DNA from: Halosolutus halophilus
GTDB lineage: Archaea; Halobacteriota; Halobacteria; Halobacteriales; Natrialbaceae
Assembly: GCF_022869805.1 (NCBI RefSeq)
Contig: NZ_CP094974.1
Span: 868,001-932,000 of the forward strand
Direction of reading: 5' to 3'
Length of the DNA stretch: 64,000 nt
Shown here: positions 42,488 through 51,577 of the stretch, piece after piece
How positions within the stretch are numbered: the stretch's first letter is position 1
How the letters are laid out: each line of letters starts with the position of its first letter
The notes under the pieces: model-generated
What the model was told of the DNA's origin: nothing
Seen by the model: only the letters and a program-made list of their open reading frames with translations
The model's database searches: none
Program-made: the position numbers and the translations under genes

Positions 42488-43159
42488 ATGTATCTGATCG
42501 TTATTGGTGCAGGGGATATCGGTTCGTATCTGATCGAACGCGCGATAGGTGACGGGAACGACGTCGTGGTCATCGAGCAGGATGAAGAACGAGCGAGCGC
42601 CGCATCGGCGCAGTACGACTGTCTCGTCCTGCACGACGACGCGCGAAACCACGACACGCTCAGGGACGCGGAGATCGATCGTGCGGACGCCGTCATCTCC
42701 ACGACGGACATCGATGCGACCAACATCATGGTGATGTTGCTCGCGGAGGAACACGGCGTCCCGAACCTCGTGAGCGTGGTTCACGATCCCGAAAACCTCC
42801 CCGTCTTCGAGAAGATCGGCGCGACTCTGATCGAGAATCCACAACATCTGATCGCTGATCACCTCTATCACTCCGTCCGGTATCCGAGCGTCAGTGACTT
42901 CATCGAACTGGACGATAGCACCGAACTGGTGGAACTAACCGTCACCGAAGACGCGCCGATGAGTGATCAACGCCTCAATACAGCGCTGGAATCGGGGAGC
43001 CTTCCCGAGGGGGCTCTCGTCGTTGCACTCGAACGAGACGGGACGATCCGAGCGCCGAGGGGTGACACGAGAATACGGGCAGGTGATAAGGTGACGGTAT
43101 TCACTGACGATGCCTCGCTGGCCGACGCGGTTGCAGCGTTTACCGGCAATCATAAATGA
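42488..43159 (+). CDS. TrkA-type NAD-binding regulator of potassium uptake
   Basis: 223 residues: RCK-N domain (MYLIVIGAGDIGSYLIERAIGDGNDVVVIEQDEERA, the GxGxxG dinucleotide loop with an acidic end of strand 2) and RCK-C from about residue 140 (ELVELTVTEDAPM...TRIRAGDKVTVFTD). One RCK unit, as in KtrA-like proteins, so it likely forms an octameric ring on the membrane partner. It overlaps the TrkH gene by four bases (ATGA at 43156). Role: gating K+ uptake, needed to balance the salt. Confidence 0.9.
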   Translation: MYLIVIGAGDIGSYLIERAIGDGNDVVVIEQDEERASAASAQYDCLVLHDDARNHDTLRDAEIDRADAVISTTDIDATNIMVMLLAEEHGVPNLVSVVHDPENLPVFEKIGATLIENPQHLIADHLYHSVRYPSVSDFIELDDSTELVELTVTEDAPMSDQRLNTALESGSLPEGALVVALERDGTIRAPRGDTRIRAGDKVTVFTDDASLADAVAAFTGNHK

Positions 43160-44703
43160 GGCTCCAGTATCCGACAGTGGGGCGGGATCTGGGTCGAATC
43201 CTGCAGGTCGTCTCGCTAATGCTGCTCGTCTCGATACTGGTTGCCGCAATCAACGGGGAATTCTACGCGGCCCCTGCGTTCGTCATCTCCGCCGTGGTGG
43301 TGGGCGGTCTCGGTATCGCACTCGCCCGACAGTTTCGAGCGGCCCCGGACTCCGGGAAACTCGAGGCGATGGTCACGGCGGCCACCGCGTGGGGGGCGGT
43401 CGGCGTGCTGGGCGGACTCCCATTTCTGCTCATCGCGTGGACGATCGCGCTGGACCCGTACCCGACCTGGATGAATACACCCCCGACGACCGAGACGGTT
43501 GCCGCCTTTCGCCACCCACTGAACGGAATCTTCGAGAGCACGAGCGGCTTTACCAGCACCGGGTTGACGATGGCCGCGGTCGAGGAGGACCTGCCGCGAT
43601 CGCTGCAGTGGTGGCGATCGTTCACCGAGTGGATCGGCGGAGTCGGGGTCATCGTGCTGACCGTCGCGGTCCTCGCTCGCCCTGGCAGTGGGTCCCTGAC
43701 GCTCTACGAGAGCGAAGCGCGCTCCGAGAAAATCCACCCGAGCGTCGTCTCGACGGTCACGGAGATCTGGAAGATCTACCTCGGAATTACAGTCGCAGGA
43801 ATTCTGCTCTTTGTCGCGGCTGGAATGCCGCTGTGGGGGGCGATCAATCACGCGATGACCGGGATTTCCACCGGTGGGTTCTCGATTCACGCGGATTCGA
43901 TCGGTTATTACGGAAGTCCGCTGATCGAGTACGCGGTCGTTCCGGTGATGGTCGCCGGAAGTATCGCGTTCCCGATCCACTACCTGATTCTCAAAGGCGA
44001 AGTGCGGAACTTCTACGCCGACATCCAGACCCGGTGGGTATTCATCTGGTTCACCGCCGGAACGATCGTCCTGACGGCGCTCCTCTCGGCCAACGGGCAG
44101 TACGACACGATCGAGGAGACGTTCCGGATCGCGCTGTTCCAGTTCGTCTCCGCGACGTCGAACGCCGGGTTCGGGACGACGACGATCGGAAGCGGAACCG
44201 AACGGGTCTGGACGGCCGGGACGACGCTGCTGCTCTGTCTGGGAATGCTCACCGGAGCCGCGGCAGGATCAACGGTCGGCGGCCTCAAACTCATCCGTGT
44301 CCTTATACTGCTCAAGGGCACTGTGTGGCAGATCAGAAGCGTCTTCGTACCGAACAGTGCGGTTCGACACCTTCAGCTGGGAAAACGGACGCTCAATCAG
44401 AACCAGGTCGAGCGAGAGTACACGGAGGCAGCGGTCGTGTTCGTTCTCTGGGTACTCTTTCTCATGGTTGGCGTCGCCGTGTTTTTGTGGTCCGTCTCAC
44501 CGGCCTACCCGGTCGAGTACGTGATTTTCGAGGTGATGAGCGCACAGAGTACCGTCGGCCTCGACGCCGGTATCACCGGACCCGACATGCCCGACGCAGC
44601 AAAGGCAATGCTGATATTTAATATGTGGGTCGGGAGGCTAGAGATCATCCCGGTGGCTGTGCTGTTGGGTACTGTCTTCCAACGGCTCGACCTCTACGCG
44701 TGA
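43156..44703 (+). CDS. trkH: TrkH-family potassium transporter
   Basis: 515 residues, four repeats of a membrane-pore-membrane unit with selectivity-like loops: STSGFTSTGLT near the first, TGISTGGFSIH, TSNAGFGTTTIG, and SAQSTVGLDAGIT. These are the four glycine-bearing filter loops of TrkH. The long hydrophobic segments and the RCK partner overlapping upstream complete the system. Stop at 44703; the next gene is convergent. Confidence 0.92.
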   Translation: MRLQYPTVGRDLGRILQVVSLMLLVSILVAAINGEFYAAPAFVISAVVVGGLGIALARQFRAAPDSGKLEAMVTAATAWGAVGVLGGLPFLLIAWTIALDPYPTWMNTPPTTETVAAFRHPLNGIFESTSGFTSTGLTMAAVEEDLPRSLQWWRSFTEWIGGVGVIVLTVAVLARPGSGSLTLYESEARSEKIHPSVVSTVTEIWKIYLGITVAGILLFVAAGMPLWGAINHAMTGISTGGFSIHADSIGYYGSPLIEYAVVPVMVAGSIAFPIHYLILKGEVRNFYADIQTRWVFIWFTAGTIVLTALLSANGQYDTIEETFRIALFQFVSATSNAGFGTTTIGSGTERVWTAGTTLLLCLGMLTGAAAGSTVGGLKLIRVLILLKGTVWQIRSVFVPNSAVRHLQLGKRTLNQNQVEREYTEAAVVFVLWVLFLMVGVAVFLWSVSPAYPVEYVIFEVMSAQSTVGLDAGITGPDMPDAAKAMLIFNMWVGRLEIIPVAVLLGTVFQRLDLYA

Positions 44704-44860
44704 GCCACCGGTCGAGATTTGGAACCCAGTGAAGGGCGACATGCTCGTTTCAGCTATCAGCGGTCTGTGCTCCCGTCAGCGACGACCCTGTAATGAACGG
44801 GTGGTCGGCAGCACGTTCCGATCGAGGAATCAGATGTCGCCGGAGCGGTTGGTCCCATCG

Positions 44861-45916
44861 CTACTGGACCTGCGTTTCGAGGTGTTCGCTCTCGGCCATG
44901 TCGAACGCCATCGCGAACAGCAGGAACCCGAGTCCCGCGAGGAAAAGCAGCAGGCTCGTCGACCCCTGAACCATCGGCGCGCCGATCGCCGAGAGCGCCG
45001 TCAGCAGCGTCAGTAGCGCGCCAAATACGCCGATCGCGGCCGTCCCGGCCCCGACGAGGTAGAACAGCGCGAGCGGGTGGAAATCGAGCACGAGGTACTT
45101 CGTCCGCAGTCGCCACAGGAAGTTCCGCAGCAGCATGACCGAGACCTTCGGGACGTACTCCGAGTACGCGATGCTCGACTCCTCCTCGCCGTAGACGGCC
45201 GGCATCGCCACGTCGGCGACGCGCATCCCGCGGACGTTCAGCTTCACCAGCAGATCGTTACAGTAGCCGTAGTACTCGTAGAGGTTCTCGACCTCGATCG
45301 CCGCGAGCGCGTCGTGTGAGATCGCCGTGTATCCGTTCTGGGGATCCATCGTCTTCCAGTAGCCGGCGGCGATCTTCGTCAGAAACGACAGGATCGCGTT
45401 CCCGACGAACCGGAACCGCGGCATCGCCGCCCGGTACTCCGCCGAGAGGAGCCGGTTGCCTTTCGCGTAATCGGCCTCGTCCTCGACGATCGGGTCGAGC
45501 AGCCGCGGCATCTGGGAGAGGTCCATCTGCCCGTCCGCGTCGACCGTGACCGTCGCGTCGACGCCGTCGGCGAGCGCAGCGAGATAGCCGGTCTTGATCG
45601 CGCCGCCCGCGCCGCGGTTCTCCCGGTGCTGGATCGGGACGACTCGTCCGACGGATTCGTGGACGCGTGCCCGCGCTTCGAGGGCGGACGTGCCGCCGTC
45701 GGCCACGATCTGGTCCGCGTCCTCGGAGTCGTCGGTCGTCGTTGTCGCGTCGTCGCGCGCCGCCTCGAGAATCTCGTCCCAGGTACCGTCCGTCGATCGA
45801 TCGTCGATCGCGTAGATTCGATCGACGGACGCGGGCATCTCGCGGATCACGTCGCCGACGAAGCCTTCCTCGTTGTAGGCGGGCAGCACGACGCCGACGG
45901 TCGCGCCCTGATACAT
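44861..45916 (-). CDS. Family 2 glycosyltransferase with C-terminal membrane helices
   Basis: 351 residues. GT-A fold: TVGVVLPAYNEEGFVGDVI, the nucleotide-binding YAIDDRSTDGTWDEI, GAGGAIKTGYLAAL, the DxD motif in TVDADGQMD and the acceptor region MDPQNGYTAISHDALAAIE. Two hydrophobic segments near the end (ALFYLVGAGTAAIGVF, SLLLFLAGLGFLLFAMAF) anchor it. The type is that of dolichol-phosphate sugar synthases (AglJ/DPM-like), transferring a sugar to the lipid carrier. Its ATG overlaps the stop of the small ORF upstream (45916). Confidence 0.85.
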   Translation of the reverse strand: MYQGATVGVVLPAYNEEGFVGDVIREMPASVDRIYAIDDRSTDGTWDEILEAARDDATTTTDDSEDADQIVADGGTSALEARARVHESVGRVVPIQHRENRGAGGAIKTGYLAALADGVDATVTVDADGQMDLSQMPRLLDPIVEDEADYAKGNRLLSAEYRAAMPRFRFVGNAILSFLTKIAAGYWKTMDPQNGYTAISHDALAAIEVENLYEYYGYCNDLLVKLNVRGMRVADVAMPAVYGEEESSIAYSEYVPKVSVMLLRNFLWRLRTKYLVLDFHPLALFYLVGAGTAAIGVFGALLTLLTALSAIGAPMVQGSTSLLLFLAGLGFLLFAMAFDMAESEHLETQVQ

Positions 45917-46005
45917 CAGCCACCCTCCGTCGCAACCCGGCGTTCGACGGCGACGGTCCCGAAGACGGGGTCGTCGGTTCCGGTATCCGTCCCAGTTCCG
46001 GTCAT
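45916..46005 (-). CDS. 29-residue ORF coupled at both ends by ATGA overlaps
   Basis: ATG at 46005 inside the TGA of the NodB-type gene (46002) and TGA at 45918-45916 sharing bases with the ATG of the glycosyltransferase. The peptide MTGTGTDTGTDDPVFGTVAV and ERRVATEGG has no known motif. Both overlaps are the four-base arrangement used for translational coupling in this genome, so it may serve to couple the flanking genes or be a true microprotein. No conservation could be checked. Confidence 0.35.
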   Translation of the reverse strand: MTGTGTDTGTDDPVFGTVAVERRVATEGG

Positions 46006-47270
46006 GCGTCCTCCAGCAGGTCCGTCGCGGTGACGACCTCGACGCCGGCGGCGTCGACGTGCTCGAGCAGATCCGCGAACGCCCGCTCGCTCATGCCATC
46101 TTCGCCGACGTACTCGAAGTGCAAAACCGCGAGTTGGCCGTACTCGGCAGCGTAGTCGACGTACGACTTCGTCTCCTGGCCGGCGTCGCCGGAGAAGAAC
46201 CCGACGTTGTGCGGATCCGTGAGCGGCAGGGCGTTCGGCCCGCCGCCGAACCGGAACGCTTGCTCGTGGTACTCCCTGACGAGGTCGAGGCTGTCCGATC
46301 CGAGCACGTTCCGCGGGGTGACGAAGTGCTTCGCGCCCGCCTCGTAGCCCCGGTTCTCGAGAAACGCCTTCGTCCGCCGGATCATCCCCTCCTGTTCTTC
46401 GGGCGTGTACTCGTGGAGGAACTGGGCCCCGGTACGCGGCCGGGCCGCCATATCCCAGCCGGCGTCGGCCAGCGCGTCGAGTTCGTCGAGTGCGAGCCGA
46501 CCGCTCTCGCCGACGGCTTCGGGAATGACGGCCTCGACGCCCGCGTACCCGTACTCGTTCAGGTGTTCGAGGGCGGTCGTGTAGTGGCTCTCGAGGGTCC
46601 CGTCGAACAGCAACAGGACCTTGCCCGTCTCGGGTCGATCGACCGCCCGGAGGTCGTCCACCCGACACTCGATCGGGCCGGACAGATCGCCGCGGCGGCG
46701 GACCGCCAGCCGAATTTCCCGCACGTCGGCGAGATCGGGCTGGGTGTCGATCCGGCTGGTACCGAAGTCGACGCGCACCCATCGATCGGTCGGTCCCGTG
46801 AGCGTACGACGCAGGGCGTGAACGTTACGCGAGTTCGGCGCGAACAACTCGAGCGTGAGGTGGAGCTGTTCGCGCCCGGTGAACGAGACCGCGAGCGAGA
46901 GGTTCTTTTCGCGCAGGTCCAGTCCGTCGGATCGCGTCGTGTACACGGCCGCGTACTCGGTCTCCGCGTCGGCCGTCAGGCGAGCCGACTGTGACCCCCC
47001 GTACGGATCGTCCGTCGCGGCCTCGAGTTCCCCGGCGTCGATCATCGCCACCCACTCGTCGAGGGTCTCGAAGTCGTCGATCGACTCCCCGGGCAGATCC
47101 GGCAGGTCGCTTCCACCGGGCTCGCCGTCACCGCTCGCGGGCGAGTCCGCGGCCGTCGGCTCGCCGTCCCCGCCGCGCCAGTCGCGCAGGCTCGAGAGGC
47201 ACCCGGCGAGCCCGAGTGTTCCGGTCGCTGCAACCGTGGTTACGAACGATCGTCGATTTCGGTTCGTCAT
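46002..47270 (-). CDS. NodB-type (polysaccharide deacetylase) lipoprotein lacking catalytic residues
   Basis: 422 residues. RRSFVTTVAATGTLGLAGC is a Tat signal with lipobox. A galactose-binding-like domain (about 60-230) is followed by a NodB-like domain starting VLLLFDGTLESHYTTALEHLNEYGYAGVEAVIP. The catalytic TFDDG is replaced by LFDGT, and the H-x-x-x-H segment is MAARPRTG, with no histidines, unlike the paralogue at 50020 (SWDDGT, VVHGTHDP). It is probably a carbohydrate-binding pseudo-enzyme on the cell surface. Its own promoter motif lies at 47293. Confidence 0.8.
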   Translation of the reverse strand: MTNRNRRSFVTTVAATGTLGLAGCLSSLRDWRGGDGEPTAADSPASGDGEPGGSDLPDLPGESIDDFETLDEWVAMIDAGELEAATDDPYGGSQSARLTADAETEYAAVYTTRSDGLDLREKNLSLAVSFTGREQLHLTLELFAPNSRNVHALRRTLTGPTDRWVRVDFGTSRIDTQPDLADVREIRLAVRRRGDLSGPIECRVDDLRAVDRPETGKVLLLFDGTLESHYTTALEHLNEYGYAGVEAVIPEAVGESGRLALDELDALADAGWDMAARPRTGAQFLHEYTPEEQEGMIRRTKAFLENRGYEAGAKHFVTPRNVLGSDSLDLVREYHEQAFRFGGGPNALPLTDPHNVGFFSGDAGQETKSYVDYAAEYGQLAVLHFEYVGEDGMSERAFADLLEHVDAAGVEVVTATDLLEDA

Positions 47271-47292
47271 CGACCGCGACGACGAATCGTTT

Positions 47293-47318
47293 CCCCTTTC
47301 TTATACAGGTCTTAGAGC
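47293..47318 (-). promoter_or_regulatory. CTA-N8-ATARTAA-class site before the NodB-type lipoprotein
   Basis: On the minus strand CTA, eight bases, then ATAAGAA beginning at 47304, 34 nt before the ATG at 47270. Confidence 0.55.
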
Positions 47319-47430
47319 ACCCACCGTGCCGATCGAGCCGCGAAAGGTGGGCGTGACGCCGGCTGATCGGTCGACCCCGGAATCGACGACGGTCCGGGCC
47401 CACTGTCCTCGACAACGGCCCCACGAGATG

Positions 47431-47458
47431 CCGTTTATCCACGCGATAATAATCCGCC
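47431..47458 (+). promoter_or_regulatory. TTA-N8-ATARTAA-class site before the GT2 gene
   Basis: CCGTTTA, eight bases, ATAATAA beginning at 47446, 34 nt before the ATG at 47480. Confidence 0.7.
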
Positions 47459-47479
47459 GTGGACGGGTAGCACCGGAAA

Positions 47480-48478
47480 ATGCCTCGCGTCAGCGTCATC
47501 ATCCCGACGTACAACAGAGCGTCGACGCTTCCCCGCGCGATCGACAGCGCGCTCGAACAGACGATCGACGACCTCGAGGTGGTCGTCGTCGACGACGGGT
47601 CGACCGACGAGACCGAGTCGGTGCTGGCCGCCTACGAGGACTCGCGGGTTCGGCCGGTCATCCACGCGACCAACCAGGGGGCGAACGTCGCCCGGAATAC
47701 GGGCATCGAGCACGCCCGCGGGGAGCACGTCGCCTTCCTCGACTCGGACGACGAGTGGCACCCCGAGAAACTCGAGCGGCAACTCGCCATCCTCGCGGAT
47801 CGATCGGACGACTGGGTCGGCGCCTACTGCGACTCGGCGTTCGACCTCTCTGGAACGAGCGGGACGCTCCGAACGGCCGCCGCGTCCGTGCTCGCCCGCG
47901 GTGACGAGGAGCCCACGAGGGAGGGCGGCGAGGAACTGGTCGGCGAGATCCTCGCGGACAACGTCCAGCCGGGTGCGGGATCGACGTTGCTGGTCCGGAC
48001 GAGCGTCGCCAGGGACGCGGGCGGCTTCGACGAGACGCTCGATCGGTTCCAGGACCCGGAGTTCTGCCTGCGGGTGCTCGAACACGGCAAACTCGCCTAC
48101 GTCGACAGGCCGCTGGTTCGCCGCGAGGAGACGGGCCACCCGCCGGCAGGCGTGATCCGGAACGCCAGCGAGCAGTACCTCTCGGCGTACGCGGACGAGG
48201 TCGAACGCTTCGAAGCGGCGGGGTACGAAATCCGATCGACGCACGAACTGATCCTCGCGAAACGGTACCTGGCCGAGGGCCGACTCCTGCGGGGCGCGTG
48301 GCACCTCCGGCGGGCCGCCGCGACGCCCCGACACGTCCCGGGGCTCTGCTGGGCCGCCGCAACCGGCGTTCGGCGTCGTCCGACTCCGATCGTCGCGACG
48401 ATCCTGCTCGCGGGACTCGTCGCGACGGTCGGCCAGCGGACGCTCCAGTGCCGCGCGGTCGGCACAGACGGATCCTGA
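47480..48478 (+). CDS. Family 2 glycosyltransferase
   Basis: 332 residues. GT-A signature at the N-terminus: RVSVIIPTYNRASTLPRAIDSALEQTIDDLEVVVVDDGSTDETESVL, NVARNTGIEHARGEHVAFLDSDDEWHPEKLERQL with the DxD as SDD, and a C-terminal helical tail with one hydrophobic run (TPIVATILLAGLVATVG). It is likely cytoplasmic and peripheral, adding a sugar to the glycan. Single gene with its own motif promoter, divergent from the NodB-type operon. Confidence 0.9.
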   Translation: MPRVSVIIPTYNRASTLPRAIDSALEQTIDDLEVVVVDDGSTDETESVLAAYEDSRVRPVIHATNQGANVARNTGIEHARGEHVAFLDSDDEWHPEKLERQLAILADRSDDWVGAYCDSAFDLSGTSGTLRTAAASVLARGDEEPTREGGEELVGEILADNVQPGAGSTLLVRTSVARDAGGFDETLDRFQDPEFCLRVLEHGKLAYVDRPLVRREETGHPPAGVIRNASEQYLSAYADEVERFEAAGYEIRSTHELILAKRYLAEGRLLRGAWHLRRAAATPRHVPGLCWAAATGVRRRPTPIVATILLAGLVATVGQRTLQCRAVGTDGS

Positions 48479-48629
48479 GACGGGATCGGCGCGAATCGTG
48501 AGCCGGGGCGATGAGAGACTCCGTTACTGCGTCCGACTCTACCGGCGGGTGCAACGATCGACGCCGACCGTTGCGGGCCCGAAACGCTCGCCTCGGACCG
48601 TTGCAGAACCGAAACGTCGCTGTTTCGTT

Positions 48630-48654
48630 CGTTACCGTAGGTGTAGTAAAAACG
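48630..48654 (+). promoter_or_regulatory. TTA-N8-RTARTAA-class site before the aspartoacylase-like gene
   Basis: TTA (48632-48634), N8, GTAGTAA from 48643, 36 nt before the ATG at 48679. Confidence 0.55.
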
Positions 48655-48678
48655 TCCGAATTCCTCCACCGTGATGGA

Positions 48679-49887
48679 ATGGGACGTGATAGACTCTCAC
48701 GACGGACCGCGTTGACTCTCACAGCCAGTTCTGCGCTCACGACCGTCGGCGTCGCTCGAACGGACGACGGGACGGCGGACACGGCCGACGACAACGTTTC
48801 TCGCGACTCGTTCGTCGTTCGCGAGGGAACGGACCAAGAGACCACGGCGTACGTAACGACCGCGGACGCGGACGGACCCACCGTCGTCGTCGTCGGCGGC
48901 CTCCACGGGAACGAGATCGCGGGCTACGTGGCCGCCGGCGAAATCGCCGACTGGCCGATCGACGCCGGTCGACTCGTCACGATCCCCGAAGCGAACGCCG
49001 TCGCGATCGATCGAGGGACCAGGACCGACGACGAGGGCGTCGATCTCAATCGGCAGTTCCCCGAGGGCAGCGAGCCAGCGATGGACCTCGCACGGGCGAT
49101 CTGGGGCGTTCTTACCGAGTACGACGCCGACGTGGTCGTCGATCTCCACGAGTCGACCGGTATCTACGCGGGCGATCCCGTCGACGGCGTCGGACAGGCG
49201 ATCTTCCACTCGGAGGGCGACGCGGTCGCCGAAACGGCCGCGGACGCGATCGACTACACGAACCGCAACTACGTGGACGATCCCGCCCTCTCGTTCCAGA
49301 GGGGCCCGTTCTCCGGACCCGACTCCGAACCGAACGGACTCCTCGTTCACAAGGCGGCCCGCGATCTGGGGGCTGACTCGTACCTCGTGGAGACGCTCTC
49401 GACCGACGTGGATCTCGGGACCCGGGTCCAGTGGCACTCGGTGATCACCGAACGGCTCGTCCGCGACGAACTGTTCCCTGACGGGGTGCCCGAGAACGAT
49501 CACGTCCCCGAAGACACCGTCGACGAGGAGCCCAGCGAAGAGTACCCCGACGAGGAACCGGACGAGCCCGAAAATCTCGCCGATGACAGCCCGGACGAGA
49601 CTGACCGGGAGTCACCGATCGCGAGGATCAACACCGTTCCCACGTGGGCCCCCGGACTGGACCTCGAACCCGGCCGGACGATCACGCTCGACGCCTCGTG
49701 TTCGTGTGCCCCGGACGGCGAACTGGTCTGCTACGAGTGGCGCATCGGTCAGGACGGGTCGTTCGACGAAACGGGCGAGACGATCGACGTGACGATCGGT
49801 GCGAACGGCGACCACCCGATCGTGCTGCGGGTCACCGACGACGCCGGGTTGACCGACACAGCAGAGATCACGCTCTCGACCGACTGA
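48679..49887 (+). CDS. Secreted aspartoacylase/succinylglutamate-desuccinylase-like hydrolase with C-terminal PKD domain
   Basis: 402 residues from the ATG at 48679. SRRTALTLTASSALTTVGVA is a Tat-type signal without lipobox. M14-type zinc hydrolase motifs: VVGGLHGNEIAGYVA (His, Glu ligands), VDLNRQFPEG, DLHESTGIYAG (third ligand) and NRNYVDD. An acidic linker (EEPSEEYPDEEPDEPENL) leads to a PKD-like beta domain (RTITLDASCSCAPDGELVCYEWRIGQD). It probably releases an acyl or peptide group from a surface molecule. No binding partner is evident. The PKD fusion is less usual for this family. Confidence 0.8.
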   Translation: MGRDRLSRRTALTLTASSALTTVGVARTDDGTADTADDNVSRDSFVVREGTDQETTAYVTTADADGPTVVVVGGLHGNEIAGYVAAGEIADWPIDAGRLVTIPEANAVAIDRGTRTDDEGVDLNRQFPEGSEPAMDLARAIWGVLTEYDADVVVDLHESTGIYAGDPVDGVGQAIFHSEGDAVAETAADAIDYTNRNYVDDPALSFQRGPFSGPDSEPNGLLVHKAARDLGADSYLVETLSTDVDLGTRVQWHSVITERLVRDELFPDGVPENDHVPEDTVDEEPSEEYPDEEPDEPENLADDSPDETDRESPIARINTVPTWAPGLDLEPGRTITLDASCSCAPDGELVCYEWRIGQDGSFDETGETIDVTIGANGDHPIVLRVTDDAGLTDTAEITLSTD

Positions 49888-50019
49888 CCGCTTTCGGCGG
49901 CGATCGATCGGGCAGCCATCCTGCTGGTAGAGTCCGTGGACACGCCGCACGACGTCGCGGTGACGCCGTCTCGGGGCCAGGTGCAATTCGGAACGGCTGT
50001 CGACGACGAGCGCAGAGAA

Positions 50020-51342
50020 TCAGTGGTTGGCCGTCCGCATCTTCCAGAGGTCGTCGAACGTGATGACTTCGACGTCGGCCTCGTCGATGTGTTCGAGTAA
50101 CGCCTCGTAGTCGTCTTCCGGCATCGTGTTATTCGCCTCGAACGTGTGGAAGTTCAGGATCGTACACTGGTTGTTGGCCGCGGCGAGGTCGACACACCGT
50201 TTCGAGATATCGAGGTCGTGGCCGATCGTCCGCGGGAGGACCAGCGGATCGAATCCGTAGACGCTCGTGGTGTTGACGTTGCCGGCCTGGTTGAATCCGC
50301 CACAGTGGTAGTAATCGGTCTTGTAGTCGAGACTCGTCCTGTCGTAGCTGTTGTGAGGATAGACGATGTAGTTCGCCCCCTCGAACTCGTTGTCGATGAA
50401 CCACTGCTTGTCCTGTCTGAGTCGCGCCTCGATCGCGTCTTCGTCGTCGAGTTCGGCGATGGGGTCGTGCGTACCGTGGACGACGATCTGGTCGCCCTCG
50501 TCCTGTCGCTCCTGTAACTCCGAGATCGACATGATCCCGTCTCGACCCTGTTCGACCCACCGCGGAATCGGCGCCTGAACCGTCCGGAACCCGTACTCGT
50601 CGTGGAGCGACGCGGCCGTCTCGTAGTAGTCGCGGGTCCCGTCGTCCCAGCTCAACATGACGTAGCCCGTCTCCGGCCGCTCGTGGGTCCGCAGATCGTC
50701 GATCCAGACCTCCGCCTCCGGCATGGAGTGAAGCACCTGGATCTCGAGCCGATCGAGGGTGTCCATCGCGGGTTCGTACTCGCTCTGCTGGAACACTCCG
50801 GGACTCGATCGAAACCAGCCGACGTCGGGCGACCGGTACGTGATCTCCCGGAGCGAGTACACTTTCGCGCTGCCGAACTGGTCGACGACCCGCAGATTGA
50901 TCGTTATGTGCTGTGGCGTCGTCGTTCGGACTGCGAACGACAGATCCGTCTCCGTCAGATCTTCGTCCGAGAGATCCCGTTCTGCGAAGACGTTCTGGCT
51001 GCCGTTCGACTGGAGTTTGAAGCTCTGGTCGCCGTCGAAGACGACGTCCTCGTCCGCCTCGCCCGATCCCTGGACGACCTCCCAGGCGTCGAGGTCGCCG
51101 AAGTCGTCCAGTTGCGTTCCCGGTTGGCGAAACCGCTCTCGGCTATCGTATTCGGTTTCGAGCGGCGGGACGCCGTCGACGAGTGCCGCGGGCCCCGATT
51201 CGTTCGAATTATCGTCCGGGGACCCCCCGCCGATGCGGTCGGACGCCGACCGGAGTTGATCGGTACAGCCAGCCATCCCGGTGATGCCGGCCGCACCCGA
51301 CAGTGCGAGGAACCGTCGCCGCGTCGTACGTTGCGCTGTCAT
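50020..51342 (-). CDS. NodB-type polysaccharide deacetylase lipoprotein (catalytic)
   Basis: 440 residues. TTRRRFLALSGAAGITGMAGC is a Tat signal with lipobox. About 200 residues of beta-sandwich follow, then NodB motif 1 VMLSWDDGTRDYY, motif 2 VVHGTHDP (His pair) and a late NFHTFEANN. It should remove acetyl groups from N-acetylhexosamine of a surface polymer, or act on a related amide. It is a paralogue of the inactive-looking protein at 46002 with the same domain order. Confidence 0.85.
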   Translation of the reverse strand: MTAQRTTRRRFLALSGAAGITGMAGCTDQLRSASDRIGGGSPDDNSNESGPAALVDGVPPLETEYDSRERFRQPGTQLDDFGDLDAWEVVQGSGEADEDVVFDGDQSFKLQSNGSQNVFAERDLSDEDLTETDLSFAVRTTTPQHITINLRVVDQFGSAKVYSLREITYRSPDVGWFRSSPGVFQQSEYEPAMDTLDRLEIQVLHSMPEAEVWIDDLRTHERPETGYVMLSWDDGTRDYYETAASLHDEYGFRTVQAPIPRWVEQGRDGIMSISELQERQDEGDQIVVHGTHDPIAELDDEDAIEARLRQDKQWFIDNEFEGANYIVYPHNSYDRTSLDYKTDYYHCGGFNQAGNVNTTSVYGFDPLVLPRTIGHDLDISKRCVDLAAANNQCTILNFHTFEANNTMPEDDYEALLEHIDEADVEVITFDDLWKMRTANH

Positions 51343-51363
51343 GGCGGGCCGAAGCTACTGACA

Positions 51364-51393
51364 GCGCCCCTATTATTATGGATCCGATAGACG
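51364..51393 (-). promoter_or_regulatory. CTA-N8-ATARTAA-class site before the deacetylase
   Basis: On the minus strand CTA, eight bases, ATAATAA beginning at 51379, 37 nt before the ATG at 51342. Confidence 0.6.
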
Positions 51394-51457
51394 GGTCTGA
51401 CGGCCCCAGTCGTCGGAATCGTCGCCCCGTTCGAACGGTCGCCCAGGCGCCGCTGTG

Positions 51458-51484
51458 GCGCTTAACGGTGCCATAGTAATGGCG
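51458..51484 (+). promoter_or_regulatory. TTA-N8-ATARTAA-class site before the asparagine-synthase-like gene
   Basis: GCTTA, eight bases, ATAGTAA from 51473, 105 nt before the ATG at 51578. Back-to-back with the site serving the opposite strand. Confidence 0.6.
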
Positions 51485-51577
51485 AACTCGTGTCTCCTGG
51501 TGATCGAGAGGCGTACGTGAGGCGGGCTCGCTCGGAACCCACACCTCGACCGTACGCCGCCTGCCAGGTGCGTGTCG

